Of a DNA stretch of 64,000 bases, positions 43,389 through 51,898 are shown in pieces. Each line of letters starts with the position of its first letter. Within the stretch, counting starts at the first letter, position 1. The position numbers were made by a program, and so were the translations under genes. Below the pieces are notes generated by a model. It was given only the letters and a program-made list of their open reading frames with translations, was not told where the DNA came from and searched no databases. Origin of the DNA: Kribbella sandramycini (GTDB taxonomy: Bacteria > Actinomycetota > Actinomycetes > Propionibacteriales > Kribbellaceae). The stretch covers positions 248,001-312,000 of the forward strand of contig NZ_JABJRC010000001.1 of NCBI RefSeq assembly GCF_013131805.1, in the 5' to 3' direction.

Positions 43389-44695
43389 TGTCCGAGGTGA
43401 TTGTCGTCGGGGCCGGTCTGGCCGGTCTCGCCAGTGCTGTTCGGTTGGCCAAGCTGGGCCACCAGGTCACGATCTGCGAGCGGGATGAGCGGCTCGGCGG
43501 CGTTCTCGGCCGCATCGAAGCCGACGGCTTCCAGTGGGACGCCGGAGCTGCCAGTACGACGCTCCCCGCCGCGCTGCGGGACCTCTTCCGGAAGAGCGGT
43601 CGCCCGATCGACAGCCTGCTCCAGTTGGAGCCAGTGACCGAGCCGCGGCGCCACATGTTCTCCGACGGCTCAGTACTCGATCTGCCGGTCAGCGACCGCG
43701 GCGATCAAGCAGATGCTTGGACCGACCTGGCCGGCGCCCAGGTGGCCCAGCAGTGGACCGATCTGGTCGACAGCTACGGCGACACCTGGCAGATCCTCCG
43801 CAAGACCTCGCTGGAGCCGCCGCTCGAGCACAAGCTGCCGCTCAGCGCAGTACGGGCACTGAAGCCCTGGCAGTCCCTTGAGAAGGTCGCCCAGCGCCAC
43901 CTGTCCGACGAACGCGCGCGTGCGGTGCTGCGACACTTCGCCGCCCAAGGCGGTTCGGATGCCAAACTCACCCCCGGCTACGTCGGTGTCTGGTCTTACC
44001 TGGAGCGCACCTTCGGCAGATGGACGGCGGACGGTGGTTTCGGCGCACTTGCCGACGCCCTGGCGCAGCGAGCCAGCGAACGCAAGATCACCGTTCGCAC
44101 CGGCGCAGATGTCACCGCTGTCACCACCAAGGCCGGCACGGTCACCGGCGTCCGGCTCGCCGACGGTACAGAGCTGACCGCGGACGTCGTCGTCAGCGAC
44201 ATCGACCCTCGTGACCTCTATGGGCAGCTGGTCGACGACCCTGCGGCCAAGAAGGTGCGCAAACGCGTGCTGGCCACGCATCAGGCCCAGGCGGCGTACG
44301 TCGTCCACCTGGGGCTGCGGGAGCCAGTGCCGACGCTCCCCTTCGAGACAGTCCTGCATGGGACGCCGACCGTCGTCGTCCGTACTGGTGGTCGAGCGCC
44401 GGCCGGGCACCAGGCGTGGACCGTCTTGGTGCATGGCTACCCGACCGACGACGTGCTGGACCTGCTGGTCGCTCGCGGTCTGCCCATCCGGGACAAGGTC
44501 GTCTCCCGGCAGGCATCGCCGTCGTGGTGGGCCGGAGTGGCCTGGGAGGGCTACCGGACGGCCCGTCGCCGGGCGGCGAACGTGTCCCCGGTCAAAGGCC
44601 TGTACTGCGTCGGCGCGGGTGCGCACCCGGGCTCCGGCGTCCCGGCGACGACGCTGGGCGCGGCGATCGTCGCGGACGCGATCGGGAAGGCCTGA
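43388..44695 (+). CDS. FAD-dependent oxidoreductase of the phytoene desaturase-like family
   Basis: 435 residues. The dinucleotide-binding motif VIVVGAGLAGLASAVRLAKL starts at residue 4 and the FAD ribose site ends at Glu in ICERDERLGG. A C-terminal FAD motif is present (GLYCVGAGAHPGSGVPATTL). This pattern matches the CrtI-like NAD(P)/FAD oxidoreductases. No other carotenoid genes are nearby, so a carotenoid role is not supported and the substrate is unknown. It is coupled to the DUF4126 gene by a one-base overlap. Confidence 0.85.
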   Translation: MSEVIVVGAGLAGLASAVRLAKLGHQVTICERDERLGGVLGRIEADGFQWDAGAASTTLPAALRDLFRKSGRPIDSLLQLEPVTEPRRHMFSDGSVLDLPVSDRGDQADAWTDLAGAQVAQQWTDLVDSYGDTWQILRKTSLEPPLEHKLPLSAVRALKPWQSLEKVAQRHLSDERARAVLRHFAAQGGSDAKLTPGYVGVWSYLERTFGRWTADGGFGALADALAQRASERKITVRTGADVTAVTTKAGTVTGVRLADGTELTADVVVSDIDPRDLYGQLVDDPAAKKVRKRVLATHQAQAAYVVHLGLREPVPTLPFETVLHGTPTVVVRTGGRAPAGHQAWTVLVHGYPTDDVLDLLVARGLPIRDKVVSRQASPSWWAGVAWEGYRTARRRAANVSPVKGLYCVGAGAHPGSGVPATTLGAAIVADAIGKA

Positions 44696-44763
44696 GGGCA
44701 GTCTGCGGTTGGTTACCGAGGCGCATTAAGATTGATGGTTCGTGTGCAGTAGAGAGGACCTCG

Positions 44764-46980
44764 GTGGATCAAACCCCCCTGCCGGCCGATGACGAGAACG
44801 TCGAGCGGGCTGAGCTGGCGGCTGAGCAACAACACGTGGACCTGGTGTACGACCGGGTCGACGTGGCGACGCGATCGGCATCGCAGATCGCGGTGGACGG
44901 CCATCAGCGGGCCCAGGCGCAGAACGTCGGCCGGGTCCGCGAGGAGGAGCAGACCGGCCTGTACGAGCGCGACGTGCTGGTGTTCGCCGCGGCCCGCCGG
45001 ATCGCCGAGCTGGACGCCGAGCACGAGGGCCTGGTCTTCGGCCGGCTCGACTCCGACCGCGGCGACGACCAGCCGCTCGCTGCGAGCGCCGCTGAGCTGG
45101 AGAAGCTCTACATCGGCCGGATCGGCGTCCGCGACGCGGAGTACGAGCCGCTGGTGATCGACTGGCGCGCCCCGGCCGCCGAGCCGTTCTACCGCGCCAC
45201 CGCGACGGACCGGCAGAAGGTCGTCCGGCGCCGCGTCCTGCGCAACAAGGGCCCGCGGATCGTCGGCATCGAGGACGACCTGCTCGGCCCGGAGCGCGCC
45301 CCCGAGGACCTGCCGGTGATGGGCGAGGGCGCGCTGATGGCGTCGCTGTCCCGCGCCCGCGGCCACACGATGCGCGACATCGTCGCCACCATCCAGGCCG
45401 AGCAGGACAAGGCGATCCGGGCTCCTGCCCGCGGCGTCACCGTGATCGGCGGTGGGCCCGGGACCGGTAAGACGGTGGTCGCGCTGCACCGCGCGGCATA
45501 CCTGCTGTACAGCGACCGGCGCCGTTTCGAGCGTGGCGGTGTTCTGGTGGTCGGGCCGTCGGCTGCGTTCATGGCCTACATCGAGCGCGTCCTGCCGAGC
45601 CTCGGCGAGAACACTGTCGCGCTGCGGGCCGTCGGTGAGCTGGTGGACGGCGTCAAGGCCACTGCGGTCGACGAGGCCGCAGTTGCCGCCATCAAGGGCT
45701 CGCTGCGGATGCGCGGCGTTCTGTCGCGCGCCGCGCGGGACAGGGTGCCGAACGCGCCGACCACGCTCCGCATCTTTATCGGCGGCACGAATGTCGAGCT
45801 GGACGCGAACCAGCTCGACAACGTCCGCCGGAACGCGCTGCGGCGCACCCCGCGGAACCGCGCGGCCGGTGAGGCTCGTAAGGGTCTGGTGGCCGCGCTG
45901 TGGAGTCGCTTCCCCGAAGACCTGCGGACGGGCGTGCACGGCGACCGGGAGGCGTTCGGCGACCGCGTCACCGACACTCCGGCGTTTCGGACGTTCTTCA
46001 GCCAGTGGTGGCCCGTTCTGACCCCAGAAGCCGTGCTGCGCTGGCTCGGTGACCCGCGTCGTCTGCAGCGCTGGGCGCGGAACGAGCTGACCCCGGTCGA
46101 GATCGAGACACTCGCGGCCGGCATCCGCGGCACCGACGAGTTCACCATCGCGGACGTCGCCCTGCTGGACGAGCTCGGTACGTCGCTCGGCCGGGCCCCG
46201 ATCCCGGAGACCCGGGACGAGGAGTTCGACTGGCTGGAGGGGCTCAGCGACGGCGTCAACGAGGTGCTGACCACCTCGGAGCGTCGTGCGCGCGCAGTGG
46301 CCGCCAGAGAGGCCGAAGAGCCGGAGGACTACGCCCACGTCCTGGTGGACGAGGCGCAGGACCTGTCCCCCATGCAGTGGCGAATGGTGACCCGGCGCGG
46401 CCCCCAGGCCAGCTGGACGATCGTCGGCGACCCGGCGCAGAGCTCCTGGCCGGACCCGGATGAGGCCCGCGCCGCGATGGACTCGATGTTGTCGCACCTG
46501 CAGCGGCACTCGTTCCGGCTGTCGACCAACTACCGGAACTCGGCCGAGATCTACGCGTTCGCCGGTGAGGTGATCCGGCAGACCCTGCCGGACGCCGACC
46601 TGCCGAACGCCGTCCGGCAGACCGGTGTGGAGCCGGAGCACCGGGTCTTCGACGCCAACAAGGTCGCCGAGGCCGCCGGTGACGCAGCGGCCGAGCTGCT
46701 CGGCCTGGTCGAGGGTACGGTCGGTGTGATCGTGCCGCCGAAGCTGCGGCCGATCGTCGACCCGGTGCTCGCCGAGATCGGCAACCCGCGGATCGCGGCC
46801 CTCAGCCCGCTGGAGTCCAAGGGTCTCGAGTACGACGCCGTCGTGGTCGTCGAGCCGGACCGGATCGTCAGCGACACCCTCGGCGGCGTCCGCGCCCTCT
46901 ACGTCGTCCTGACCCGGGCGACCCAGCGGATGATTACAGTGAACAGCACAACCAACTGGCTGCCCGCCCGCGCCTCCTGA
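44764..46980 (+). CDS. HelD-like RNA polymerase recycling ATPase (superfamily 1)
   Basis: 738 residues from GTG 44764. Residues ~1-90 form the N-terminal coiled coil (EEQTGLYERDVLVFAAARR) that HelD inserts into the secondary channel of RNA polymerase. The Walker A motif VIGGGPGTGKTVVALHRAAY is near residue 228, Walker B VLVDEAQDLSPMQWRM near 528, and later motifs include TNYRNSAEIYAF and LYVVLTRATQRM. HelD dissociates stalled polymerase complexes, and some actinobacterial members (HelR) protect against rifampicin. GAGAGG lies 7 nt upstream and a TAAGAT -10-like hexamer at 44727-44732. It is not a UvrD/Rep DNA helicase because the N-terminal arm is present. Confidence 0.88.
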   Translation: MDQTPLPADDENVERAELAAEQQHVDLVYDRVDVATRSASQIAVDGHQRAQAQNVGRVREEEQTGLYERDVLVFAAARRIAELDAEHEGLVFGRLDSDRGDDQPLAASAAELEKLYIGRIGVRDAEYEPLVIDWRAPAAEPFYRATATDRQKVVRRRVLRNKGPRIVGIEDDLLGPERAPEDLPVMGEGALMASLSRARGHTMRDIVATIQAEQDKAIRAPARGVTVIGGGPGTGKTVVALHRAAYLLYSDRRRFERGGVLVVGPSAAFMAYIERVLPSLGENTVALRAVGELVDGVKATAVDEAAVAAIKGSLRMRGVLSRAARDRVPNAPTTLRIFIGGTNVELDANQLDNVRRNALRRTPRNRAAGEARKGLVAALWSRFPEDLRTGVHGDREAFGDRVTDTPAFRTFFSQWWPVLTPEAVLRWLGDPRRLQRWARNELTPVEIETLAAGIRGTDEFTIADVALLDELGTSLGRAPIPETRDEEFDWLEGLSDGVNEVLTTSERRARAVAAREAEEPEDYAHVLVDEAQDLSPMQWRMVTRRGPQASWTIVGDPAQSSWPDPDEARAAMDSMLSHLQRHSFRLSTNYRNSAEIYAFAGEVIRQTLPDADLPNAVRQTGVEPEHRVFDANKVAEAAGDAAAELLGLVEGTVGVIVPPKLRPIVDPVLAEIGNPRIAALSPLESKGLEYDAVVVVEPDRIVSDTLGGVRALYVVLTRATQRMITVNSTTNWLPARAS

Positions 46981-46999
46981 TTCAGGAAGAAGCGGCGTA

Positions 47000-48451
47000 T
47001 TGCCCAAGAAGGTTCTGCGCGCGGCCACGATCGGCGTCCTCGTCGCATCGCTGGCCGCGCAGCTCACTGTCCCTGCTGCTGCGGCGCCGTCCAAGCTCAA
47101 ATGGGGTGCATGCCCGCCGGAGTCCGCTGCACTCCCGCAGGTCGGGTGCGCGACGCTCAAGGTCCCGCTGGACTACAGCAAACCGAATGGCCGGCAGATC
47201 ACGCTGACCATCTCCGGTGTCGGCAGTCTGGCCGCCAAACACGCGCTGATGGTCAACCCGGGCGGCCCGGGCGCGCCGGGGATCGGCACCGAGCAGATGG
47301 TCCGGGTCGGTCTGTCCCAAGAGCTCTACGACCAGTACGCCGTTTTCAGCTTCGATCCGCGCGGAGTCGGCGCCAGTACGCCGGTGTCCTGTGGCGACAC
47401 GAGCAAACTGGTCAAGCACCCCGCGCTCCCCTGCACGCCGGCGAACGCCCAGCAGGAGGCGCAGCGCGTCCAGTTGGCGCAACGGATCGCTGCCCAGTGC
47501 GGTAAGTACGGCAAGGATCTGCTGCCGTACATCACCACCGAGAACGCCGCCCGGGATCTGGACCGGATCCGCATCGCGCTCGGCCGCGACAAACTCGACT
47601 ATCTGGGCTACTCGTACGGCACCAAGCTCGGTGCGACGTACGCGACGCTGTTCCCGCAGCACACCGGGCGGATGGTCCTGAACAGCGTCGTCGACCCGTT
47701 GGTGTCGACGTATCGCACCGGCTTCGAGCAGAACCCGGCCTTCGAGGCCCGGGCGGATGACCTGTTCCAGTGGATCGCGGCCCGGGACAAGGAGTACCAC
47801 CTGGGCAAGACAGCGACGGCCGTCGAGGCTCTGTGGGACAAGTTGCACCGCGACCTGGCGAAGAAGCCTGCGGGTGGGCGGGCCGGTGCGGCCGAGCTGG
47901 AGGATGTGCTGGCGTCGAGTCTGTACACCGATGACCTGTGGTCGTCACTTGCCGATGCGATCGTTCAGTACCGCCAGGGCGACCCGTCTGGCCTGTTGAC
48001 CATCACTGATCAGTTCGCCTTGCAGTCGGTCGACCCTGGCCTGCTGGCCTACAACTGCATCGACCCGGGCTGGCCGCGGAACTGGCGCACCTGGCACTGG
48101 GACACCAGTGTGTCCAACCGGCGCGCGCCGCATTTCGCGTGGTCCAACACCTGGTTCAGCGCGCCCTGCGCGTTCTGGCCGGTCACACCGAAGCCGAGCG
48201 TCCGGATCGGTTCGACGAAGGTGCCGCCGATTCTGCTGATCCAGGGCCGCCGCGACCCGGCGACGCCGGTGATCGGCGCCCGCCGGATGCAGGCCGTGCT
48301 GCACGGCTCCCGGCTGCTCCTGGAGGACGGCGGCAACCACGCGTCGTACTTGCAGCAGCAGAACCCTTGTATCGACCAATCGGCCGAGAAGTACCTGCTC
48401 ACCGGCCGGGTGCCGACGGGTAACGTCAGCTGCCCGGCCGGCGGCAGCTAG
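47000..48451 (+). CDS. Secreted alpha/beta hydrolase, tripeptidyl aminopeptidase-like (family S33)
   Basis: 483 residues from a TTG start, 10 nt after GGAAGAAG. A Sec signal peptide covers residues 1-29 (VLRAATIGVLVASLAAQLTV and AAAA cleavage site). The substrate domain holds LMVNPGGPGAPG and FDPRGVGAST. The nucleophile elbow is DYLGYSYGTKLGATYA (Ser in GYSYG). The C-terminal TAP-like domain ends with ILLIQGRRDPATPVIGARR (Asp) and DGGNHASYLQQQNPC (His). Streptomyces homologues remove tripeptides from proteins outside the cell. It starts 19 nt after helD on the same strand. Confidence 0.9.
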   Translation: MPKKVLRAATIGVLVASLAAQLTVPAAAAPSKLKWGACPPESAALPQVGCATLKVPLDYSKPNGRQITLTISGVGSLAAKHALMVNPGGPGAPGIGTEQMVRVGLSQELYDQYAVFSFDPRGVGASTPVSCGDTSKLVKHPALPCTPANAQQEAQRVQLAQRIAAQCGKYGKDLLPYITTENAARDLDRIRIALGRDKLDYLGYSYGTKLGATYATLFPQHTGRMVLNSVVDPLVSTYRTGFEQNPAFEARADDLFQWIAARDKEYHLGKTATAVEALWDKLHRDLAKKPAGGRAGAAELEDVLASSLYTDDLWSSLADAIVQYRQGDPSGLLTITDQFALQSVDPGLLAYNCIDPGWPRNWRTWHWDTSVSNRRAPHFAWSNTWFSAPCAFWPVTPKPSVRIGSTKVPPILLIQGRRDPATPVIGARRMQAVLHGSRLLLEDGGNHASYLQQQNPCIDQSAEKYLLTGRVPTGNVSCPAGGS

Positions 48452-48454
48452 TAG

Positions 48455-48985
48455 TCAGCCGCGCGGAACGACGTACGACGCCAGGTCGGCGTCGTCCGCG
48501 GCGACGTCCGCCCATTGCGTGGTCAGGCGCAGGACGGTCAGCCCGGAGGTTGGGTACTTCTGGGTGAGCTCGAAGCGCTCCGGGCTGGTGCTCGCGCGGG
48601 CCAGCTCGTCGGCCATCCAGGGGATGCCCGGCGCGTGGCCGATCATGACGACGGTCCGCGCTTCGGCGGGGGCCTCGCGAAGCACGTCCAGCAGCTCGAC
48701 GGTGTCGGCGTTGTAGATCCGCTTGTCGTACCAGACGTCGGTCGCGGTCGCGCCGCCCTCGGCCACGTACTTCCAGGTCTCGCGGGTGCGCTTCGAGGTC
48801 GAGCACAGGACCAGGTCAGCTTCGATGCCTTGGGCAACGAGATACCGGCCGGCCGCGGCGGCGTCCGCGCGGCCGCGCTCGGCAAGCGGACGCTCCAGGT
48901 CCGGCATCGACTCCGGCGGCACCGCTTTCGCGTGCCGGAGCAGGACGAGAGTGCGATCGATCAGCAGGTCCGACGGGTCAGCCAT
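48455..48985 (-). CDS. SixA-type histidine phosphatase
   Basis: 176 residues from ATG 48985. The histidine phosphatase motif is RTLVLLRHAKAVPPE with the catalytic His; the second His is in VVMIGHAPGIPWM. Other conserved residues are in DLVLCSTSKRTRETW. SixA-like proteins dephosphorylate phosphohistidine in small proteins; the partner here is unknown. No ribosome-binding site is seen, but TATCCT lies 6 nt upstream of the ATG. It follows metF on the same strand after 17 nt. Its stop lies 3 nt from the stop of the convergent hydrolase gene. Confidence 0.9.
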   Translation of the reverse strand: MADPSDLLIDRTLVLLRHAKAVPPESMPDLERPLAERGRADAAAAGRYLVAQGIEADLVLCSTSKRTRETWKYVAEGGATATDVWYDKRIYNADTVELLDVLREAPAEARTVVMIGHAPGIPWMADELARASTSPERFELTQKYPTSGLTVLRLTTQWADVAADDADLASYVVPRG

Positions 48986-48991
48986 CGGTCC

Positions 48992-48997
48992 AGGATA
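48992..48997 (-). promoter_or_regulatory. TATCCT -10-like element before the SixA-like gene
   Basis: Six nt separate it from the ATG, predicting a leaderless mRNA in the short metF-sixA gap. Confidence 0.45.
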
Positions 48998-49002
48998 CGG
49001 AG

Positions 49003-49920
49003 TCAGACGGTGGCGTGGCTGCCCAGGTTCTGGAAGACCTGGCGGGTGGCTGTCGAGCGGTTCAGCGTGATGAAGTGGATACCCGGCGCGCCGCCTTCGA
49101 GCAGGCGCTCGCACAGCTCGGTGGCGATCTCAATACCCACCTGGCGGACTGCGGCCGGGTCGTCCTCGACGGCGTGCAGGCGATCGGTGACGGCCGCCGG
49201 AAGCGCCATGCCGGTCAGCTCCGCCATCCGTTCGATCTGCTTGATGTTGGTCACCGGCATGATGCCGGGCAGCACCGGGATGTCGCAGCCGAGGGCGGCG
49301 GCCCGGTCGATCAGGCGGAAGTAGTCGTCCGCCCCGAAGAACATCTGGGTGATCGCGTAGTCGGCGCCGGCCTGCGCCTTGGCGGCCAGCACCTGGGCGT
49401 CGTCCTCGAGCGAACGGGCCTCGGGGTGTTTGTCCGGGAAGGCGGCCACGCCGACGCAGAAGTCGCCGAGCGAACGGATCAGCTCGACCAGCTCGACCGC
49501 GTGGTTCAGGCCCTCCGGATGCGCGACCCAGGGCTGGTTCGGCCCGCCCGGCGGGTCGCCGCGCAGGGCCAGCATGTTGCGGACGCCGGAGCCCGCGTAC
49601 GCCCCGATCACCGAGCGCAGCTCGTCCCGCGAGTGCGACACGCAGGTCAGGTGGCCGATGGGCGTCAGCGACGTGTCCTGGGCGACCCGCTCGGTGACCC
49701 GGATCGTGCCGTCGCGGGTGGTGCCGCCGGCGCCGTACGTGATCGAGACGAACGTCGGCCGCAGCTGCTCGATCTCGCGCAGCGAGCGCCACAGCACCTC
49801 TTCGGCCTCCGGCGTCTTCGGCGGGAAGAACTCGAAGGAGAACGAGCGGCTTCCACTCGCCAGCAACTCACGGATCGTCGGTGTGCCGCCGGGGAGCGTG
49901 GAAGGAAGACCGTTCGCCAT
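49003..49920 (-). CDS. metF: Methylenetetrahydrofolate reductase
   Basis: 305 residues, TIM-barrel flavoenzyme. The catalytic Glu region is SFEFFPPKTPEAEEVLW. FAD and folate contacts lie in VSITYGAGGTTRDGT, HLTCVSHSRDEL, RNMLALRGDPPGG and ADYAITQMFFGADDYFRL. It reduces 5,10-methylene-THF to 5-methyl-THF for methionine synthesis. TAGCCT is 7 nt before the ATG with no Shine-Dalgarno. Divergent from the prenyl synthase gene, from which it is separated by 58 nt. Confidence 0.96.
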   Translation of the reverse strand: MANGLPSTLPGGTPTIRELLASGSRSFSFEFFPPKTPEAEEVLWRSLREIEQLRPTFVSITYGAGGTTRDGTIRVTERVAQDTSLTPIGHLTCVSHSRDELRSVIGAYAGSGVRNMLALRGDPPGGPNQPWVAHPEGLNHAVELVELIRSLGDFCVGVAAFPDKHPEARSLEDDAQVLAAKAQAGADYAITQMFFGADDYFRLIDRAAALGCDIPVLPGIMPVTNIKQIERMAELTGMALPAAVTDRLHAVEDDPAAVRQVGIEIATELCERLLEGGAPGIHFITLNRSTATRQVFQNLGSHATV

Positions 49921-49927
49921 GCGCCCA

Positions 49928-49933
49928 AGGCTA
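49928..49933 (-). promoter_or_regulatory. TAGCCT -10-like element, leaderless start of metF
   Basis: Seven nt before ATG 49920 on the minus strand. No ribosome-binding site is present. Confidence 0.5.
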
Positions 49934-49965
49934 CCCGCGCCGTCGGCGCCTGTCCCCTGACCGAC

Positions 49966-49971
49966 TACGCT
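49966..49971 (+). promoter_or_regulatory. TACGCT -10-like element, leaderless start of the prenyl synthase gene
   Basis: Seven nt before GTG 49979. It is back to back with the metF element, only 32 nt apart. Confidence 0.5.
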
Positions 49972-49978
49972 CCGAGAC

Positions 49979-51049
49979 GTGTATGGCGATGTCGACATCC
50001 CCACCGAGGTGCAGAACGCGCTGACCGGCTTTCTGGACCTGCAGGAGCAGCGGCTCGCGGCCATCGGCCCCGAGCTGGCCGAGCAGGTACAGGCGGCGCG
50101 TGACGCGACCAGCGGCGGCAAGCGGCTGCGGCCGGCCTTCTGCTACTGGGGCTTCCGCGCTGCCGGCGGTGACCCCGCTCAGCCCATCCTGACCGCGGCT
50201 GCCAGCCTGGAGATGCTGCACGTCAGCGCTCTGGTGCACGACGACGTCATGGACTCTTCCGACGTACGTCGTGGCGCTCCGGCGGCGCATCGCCGATTCG
50301 AGGCGCTGCAGCGGGCGCGGTCGCAGGCATCTGGTCGTGGCGGCGATCCGGTCAGCTTCGGGATCGGTGCGGCGATTCTGCTCGGTGATCTGTGTCTGAT
50401 CTGGGCGGACGAGCTGCTGCACACCTCTGGCTTCGATGCGGCCGCGTTGGCCCGCGCCTCGCGTTTCTTCGACGCAGTCCGGGTCGAGGTGACCGCCGGG
50501 CAGTACCTCGACCTGGTCGCCCAGGCCAGTGGCGAGTCGGACATGGACCTCGCTCTGCGCGTGCTGCGTTACAAAGCGGCCACCTACACCGTCGAGCGGC
50601 CGCTGCATGTCGGTGCGGCGCTGGCCGGTGGCGATCAGCGACTGGTCAAGTCGCTGTCGGCGTACGGCCAGCCGATCGGTGAGGCCTTCCAGCTGCGCGA
50701 CGACCTGTTGGGCGTCTTCGGCGATCCGGCGCTGACCGGCAAGCCGGCCGGCGACGACCTCCGCGAGGGCAAGCGGACCGTTCTGGTCGCCTACGCGGTC
50801 GAGCGGATGTCAGAGGTGCAGCTGACCGAGTTCGACCGCCTGTTCGGCCGCCCGGACCTCGGGGACGACGAGATCCAGCTGCTGCGCGAAATCCTGCAGG
50901 ACTCGCGCGCTGTCCAGGCTTGCGAGGACCTCATCACCGAGCGGACCGAGGACGCGCTCGACGCACTCCATGCGGCCCCGCTGGCCGACGACACCGCCCG
51001 TAAGGGGTTGACCGATCTGGCGATCGCTGCGACCTCGCGAGTGCTCTAG
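49979..51049 (+). CDS. Polyprenyl (geranylgeranyl-type) diphosphate synthase
   Basis: 356 residues from GTG 49979. The first aspartate-rich motif is VHDDVMDSSDVRRG near residue 87 and the second QLRDDLLGVFGD near 240; GGKRLRPAFCYW is the diphosphate-binding start. It condenses isopentenyl diphosphate with allylic diphosphates. The residues before the first motif (LEMLHVSALVHDD) do not let me decide between GPP, GGPP and longer products. The position next to metF matches idsA2/grcC-type genes in other actinobacteria. The stop TAG overlaps the stop of the convergent barstar gene (CTAG). Confidence 0.92.
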   Translation: MYGDVDIPTEVQNALTGFLDLQEQRLAAIGPELAEQVQAARDATSGGKRLRPAFCYWGFRAAGGDPAQPILTAAASLEMLHVSALVHDDVMDSSDVRRGAPAAHRRFEALQRARSQASGRGGDPVSFGIGAAILLGDLCLIWADELLHTSGFDAAALARASRFFDAVRVEVTAGQYLDLVAQASGESDMDLALRVLRYKAATYTVERPLHVGAALAGGDQRLVKSLSAYGQPIGEAFQLRDDLLGVFGDPALTGKPAGDDLREGKRTVLVAYAVERMSEVQLTEFDRLFGRPDLGDDEIQLLREILQDSRAVQACEDLITERTEDALDALHAAPLADDTARKGLTDLAIAATSRVL

Positions 51050-51480
51050 ACGGCCGGCAGGGCGCTGAGCAGGTCCGGCGTCGCAGTACCCGGCTGCTCG
51101 TGGATGAGCACCCGGAGCTGACCGGAGTTCGTGATGTCCTCGGTGAGGATCTGCAGCGCGACGTCCACGGTGTCGTGGTCGTGAGTGAGGAGATGCTGCA
51201 GGCCGGTCCAGTAGACGATCTCCGGCTCACCGGTCGACCGGTCGCTGAGCGAGTCGGCGAGCGCATCCCAGTTCCGGCCGAACCAGCGCGGCAGGTCGAA
51301 GGCGGTCGCGCAGACGTCCAGGAAGCCGGCCTTGTCGTGGACGTCGGTGGTGTCGAGCAGGACGAAGTCCCAGCCGGCGTCGGTGACGTCGCCGCGGACC
51401 TCCTCCGGCGTCCGGGCAGACTCCCAGCGGTAGACGCCGGGGCGCAGGCCCTTGGTCAACAGGGCAGTCAGCTCACTCAT
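51046..51480 (-). CDS. Barstar family RNase inhibitor
   Basis: 144 residues. The barstar core is visible in WDFVLLDTTDVHDKAGFLDVCA followed by FDLPRWFGRNWDALADSL, which includes the helix that plugs the active site of barnase-type RNases. It should neutralise the RNase Sa-like protein encoded just upstream on the same strand, with which it overlaps by 8 nt. Cytoplasmic, with no signal sequence. About 15 residues longer at the N-terminus than classical barstar (~90 residues), plus a C-terminal tail. Confidence 0.92.
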   Translation of the reverse strand: MSELTALLTKGLRPGVYRWESARTPEEVRGDVTDAGWDFVLLDTTDVHDKAGFLDVCATAFDLPRWFGRNWDALADSLSDRSTGEPEIVYWTGLQHLLTHDHDTVDVALQILTEDITNSGQLRVLIHEQPGTATPDLLSALPAV

Positions 51481-51898
51481 CCGTCGTCTCCCGGATCCGG
51501 CGGAACGATTGGTAGTGGTCTTCGGTGTAGTAGCGCTCGTCGGACTTGCCGGTGACGATCCGCCGGGCGCCTCGGTCCCGCTCCCCCGGTGTCTTCACGG
51601 TGTACTCGCGGTAGTACCCGTTGTTCTGCTTCGGCAACAGCTTCTCGCGGTTCCCGAAGGTCACTCCGTCGCGGCTGTACGGAAACGGGCCGCCCTGGTC
51701 GATCAGCTTCAGTGTGTCCCGCGCCTCCTTCGGGAGGTCCGTTACGGCGACGTACCGCAGTCCGCTGACCGGGTCGGTACTCGGCGTACTCGCGGGCTTC
51801 TCAGCCGCGCAGCCGAACAGCGAAGCGGCCAGAGTGATCACCAGCATCGCGATCACCACGACGGCGACGATGCGGGCGATCTTCGGGTTGTTGATCAC
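51473..51898 (-). CDS. RNase Sa/barnase-like guanyl-specific ribonuclease, predicted membrane-anchored or lipoprotein
   Basis: 141 residues from a GTG overlapping the thiE stop (GTGA). Residues 45-135 align by eye with Streptomyces RNase Sa: [35 protein letters not shown] (Glu98), RGARRIV (Arg109, Arg113) and [10 protein letters not shown] (His128) supply the full catalytic set. The enzyme would cleave RNA after guanosine. A 20-residue hydrophobic segment is followed by LFGC (Cys30), which may be a lipobox, so the mature protein could be a lipoprotein or a secreted form. The two Cys that form the disulfide in RNase Sa are absent. Paired with barstar downstream. Confidence 0.9.
   Translation of the reverse strand: MINNPKIARIVAVVVIAMLVITLAASLFGCAAEKPASTPSTDPVSGLRYVAVTDLPKEARDTLKLIDQGGPFPYSRDGVTFGNREKLLPKQNNGYYREYTVKTPGERDRGARRIVTGKSDERYYTEDHYQSFRRIRETTDE

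Noticed and set aside
43388..44695. Carotenoid biosynthesis role for the FAD oxidoreductase
   Set aside because: The fold is CrtI-like, but no phytoene synthase or other carotenoid gene is adjacent; the prenyl synthase is 5 kb away in a different conserved context.
44696..44763. Rifampicin-associated element upstream of the HelD-like gene
   Set aside because: I looked for the 19-bp inverted repeat typical of RAE and found none in the 68-nt gap.
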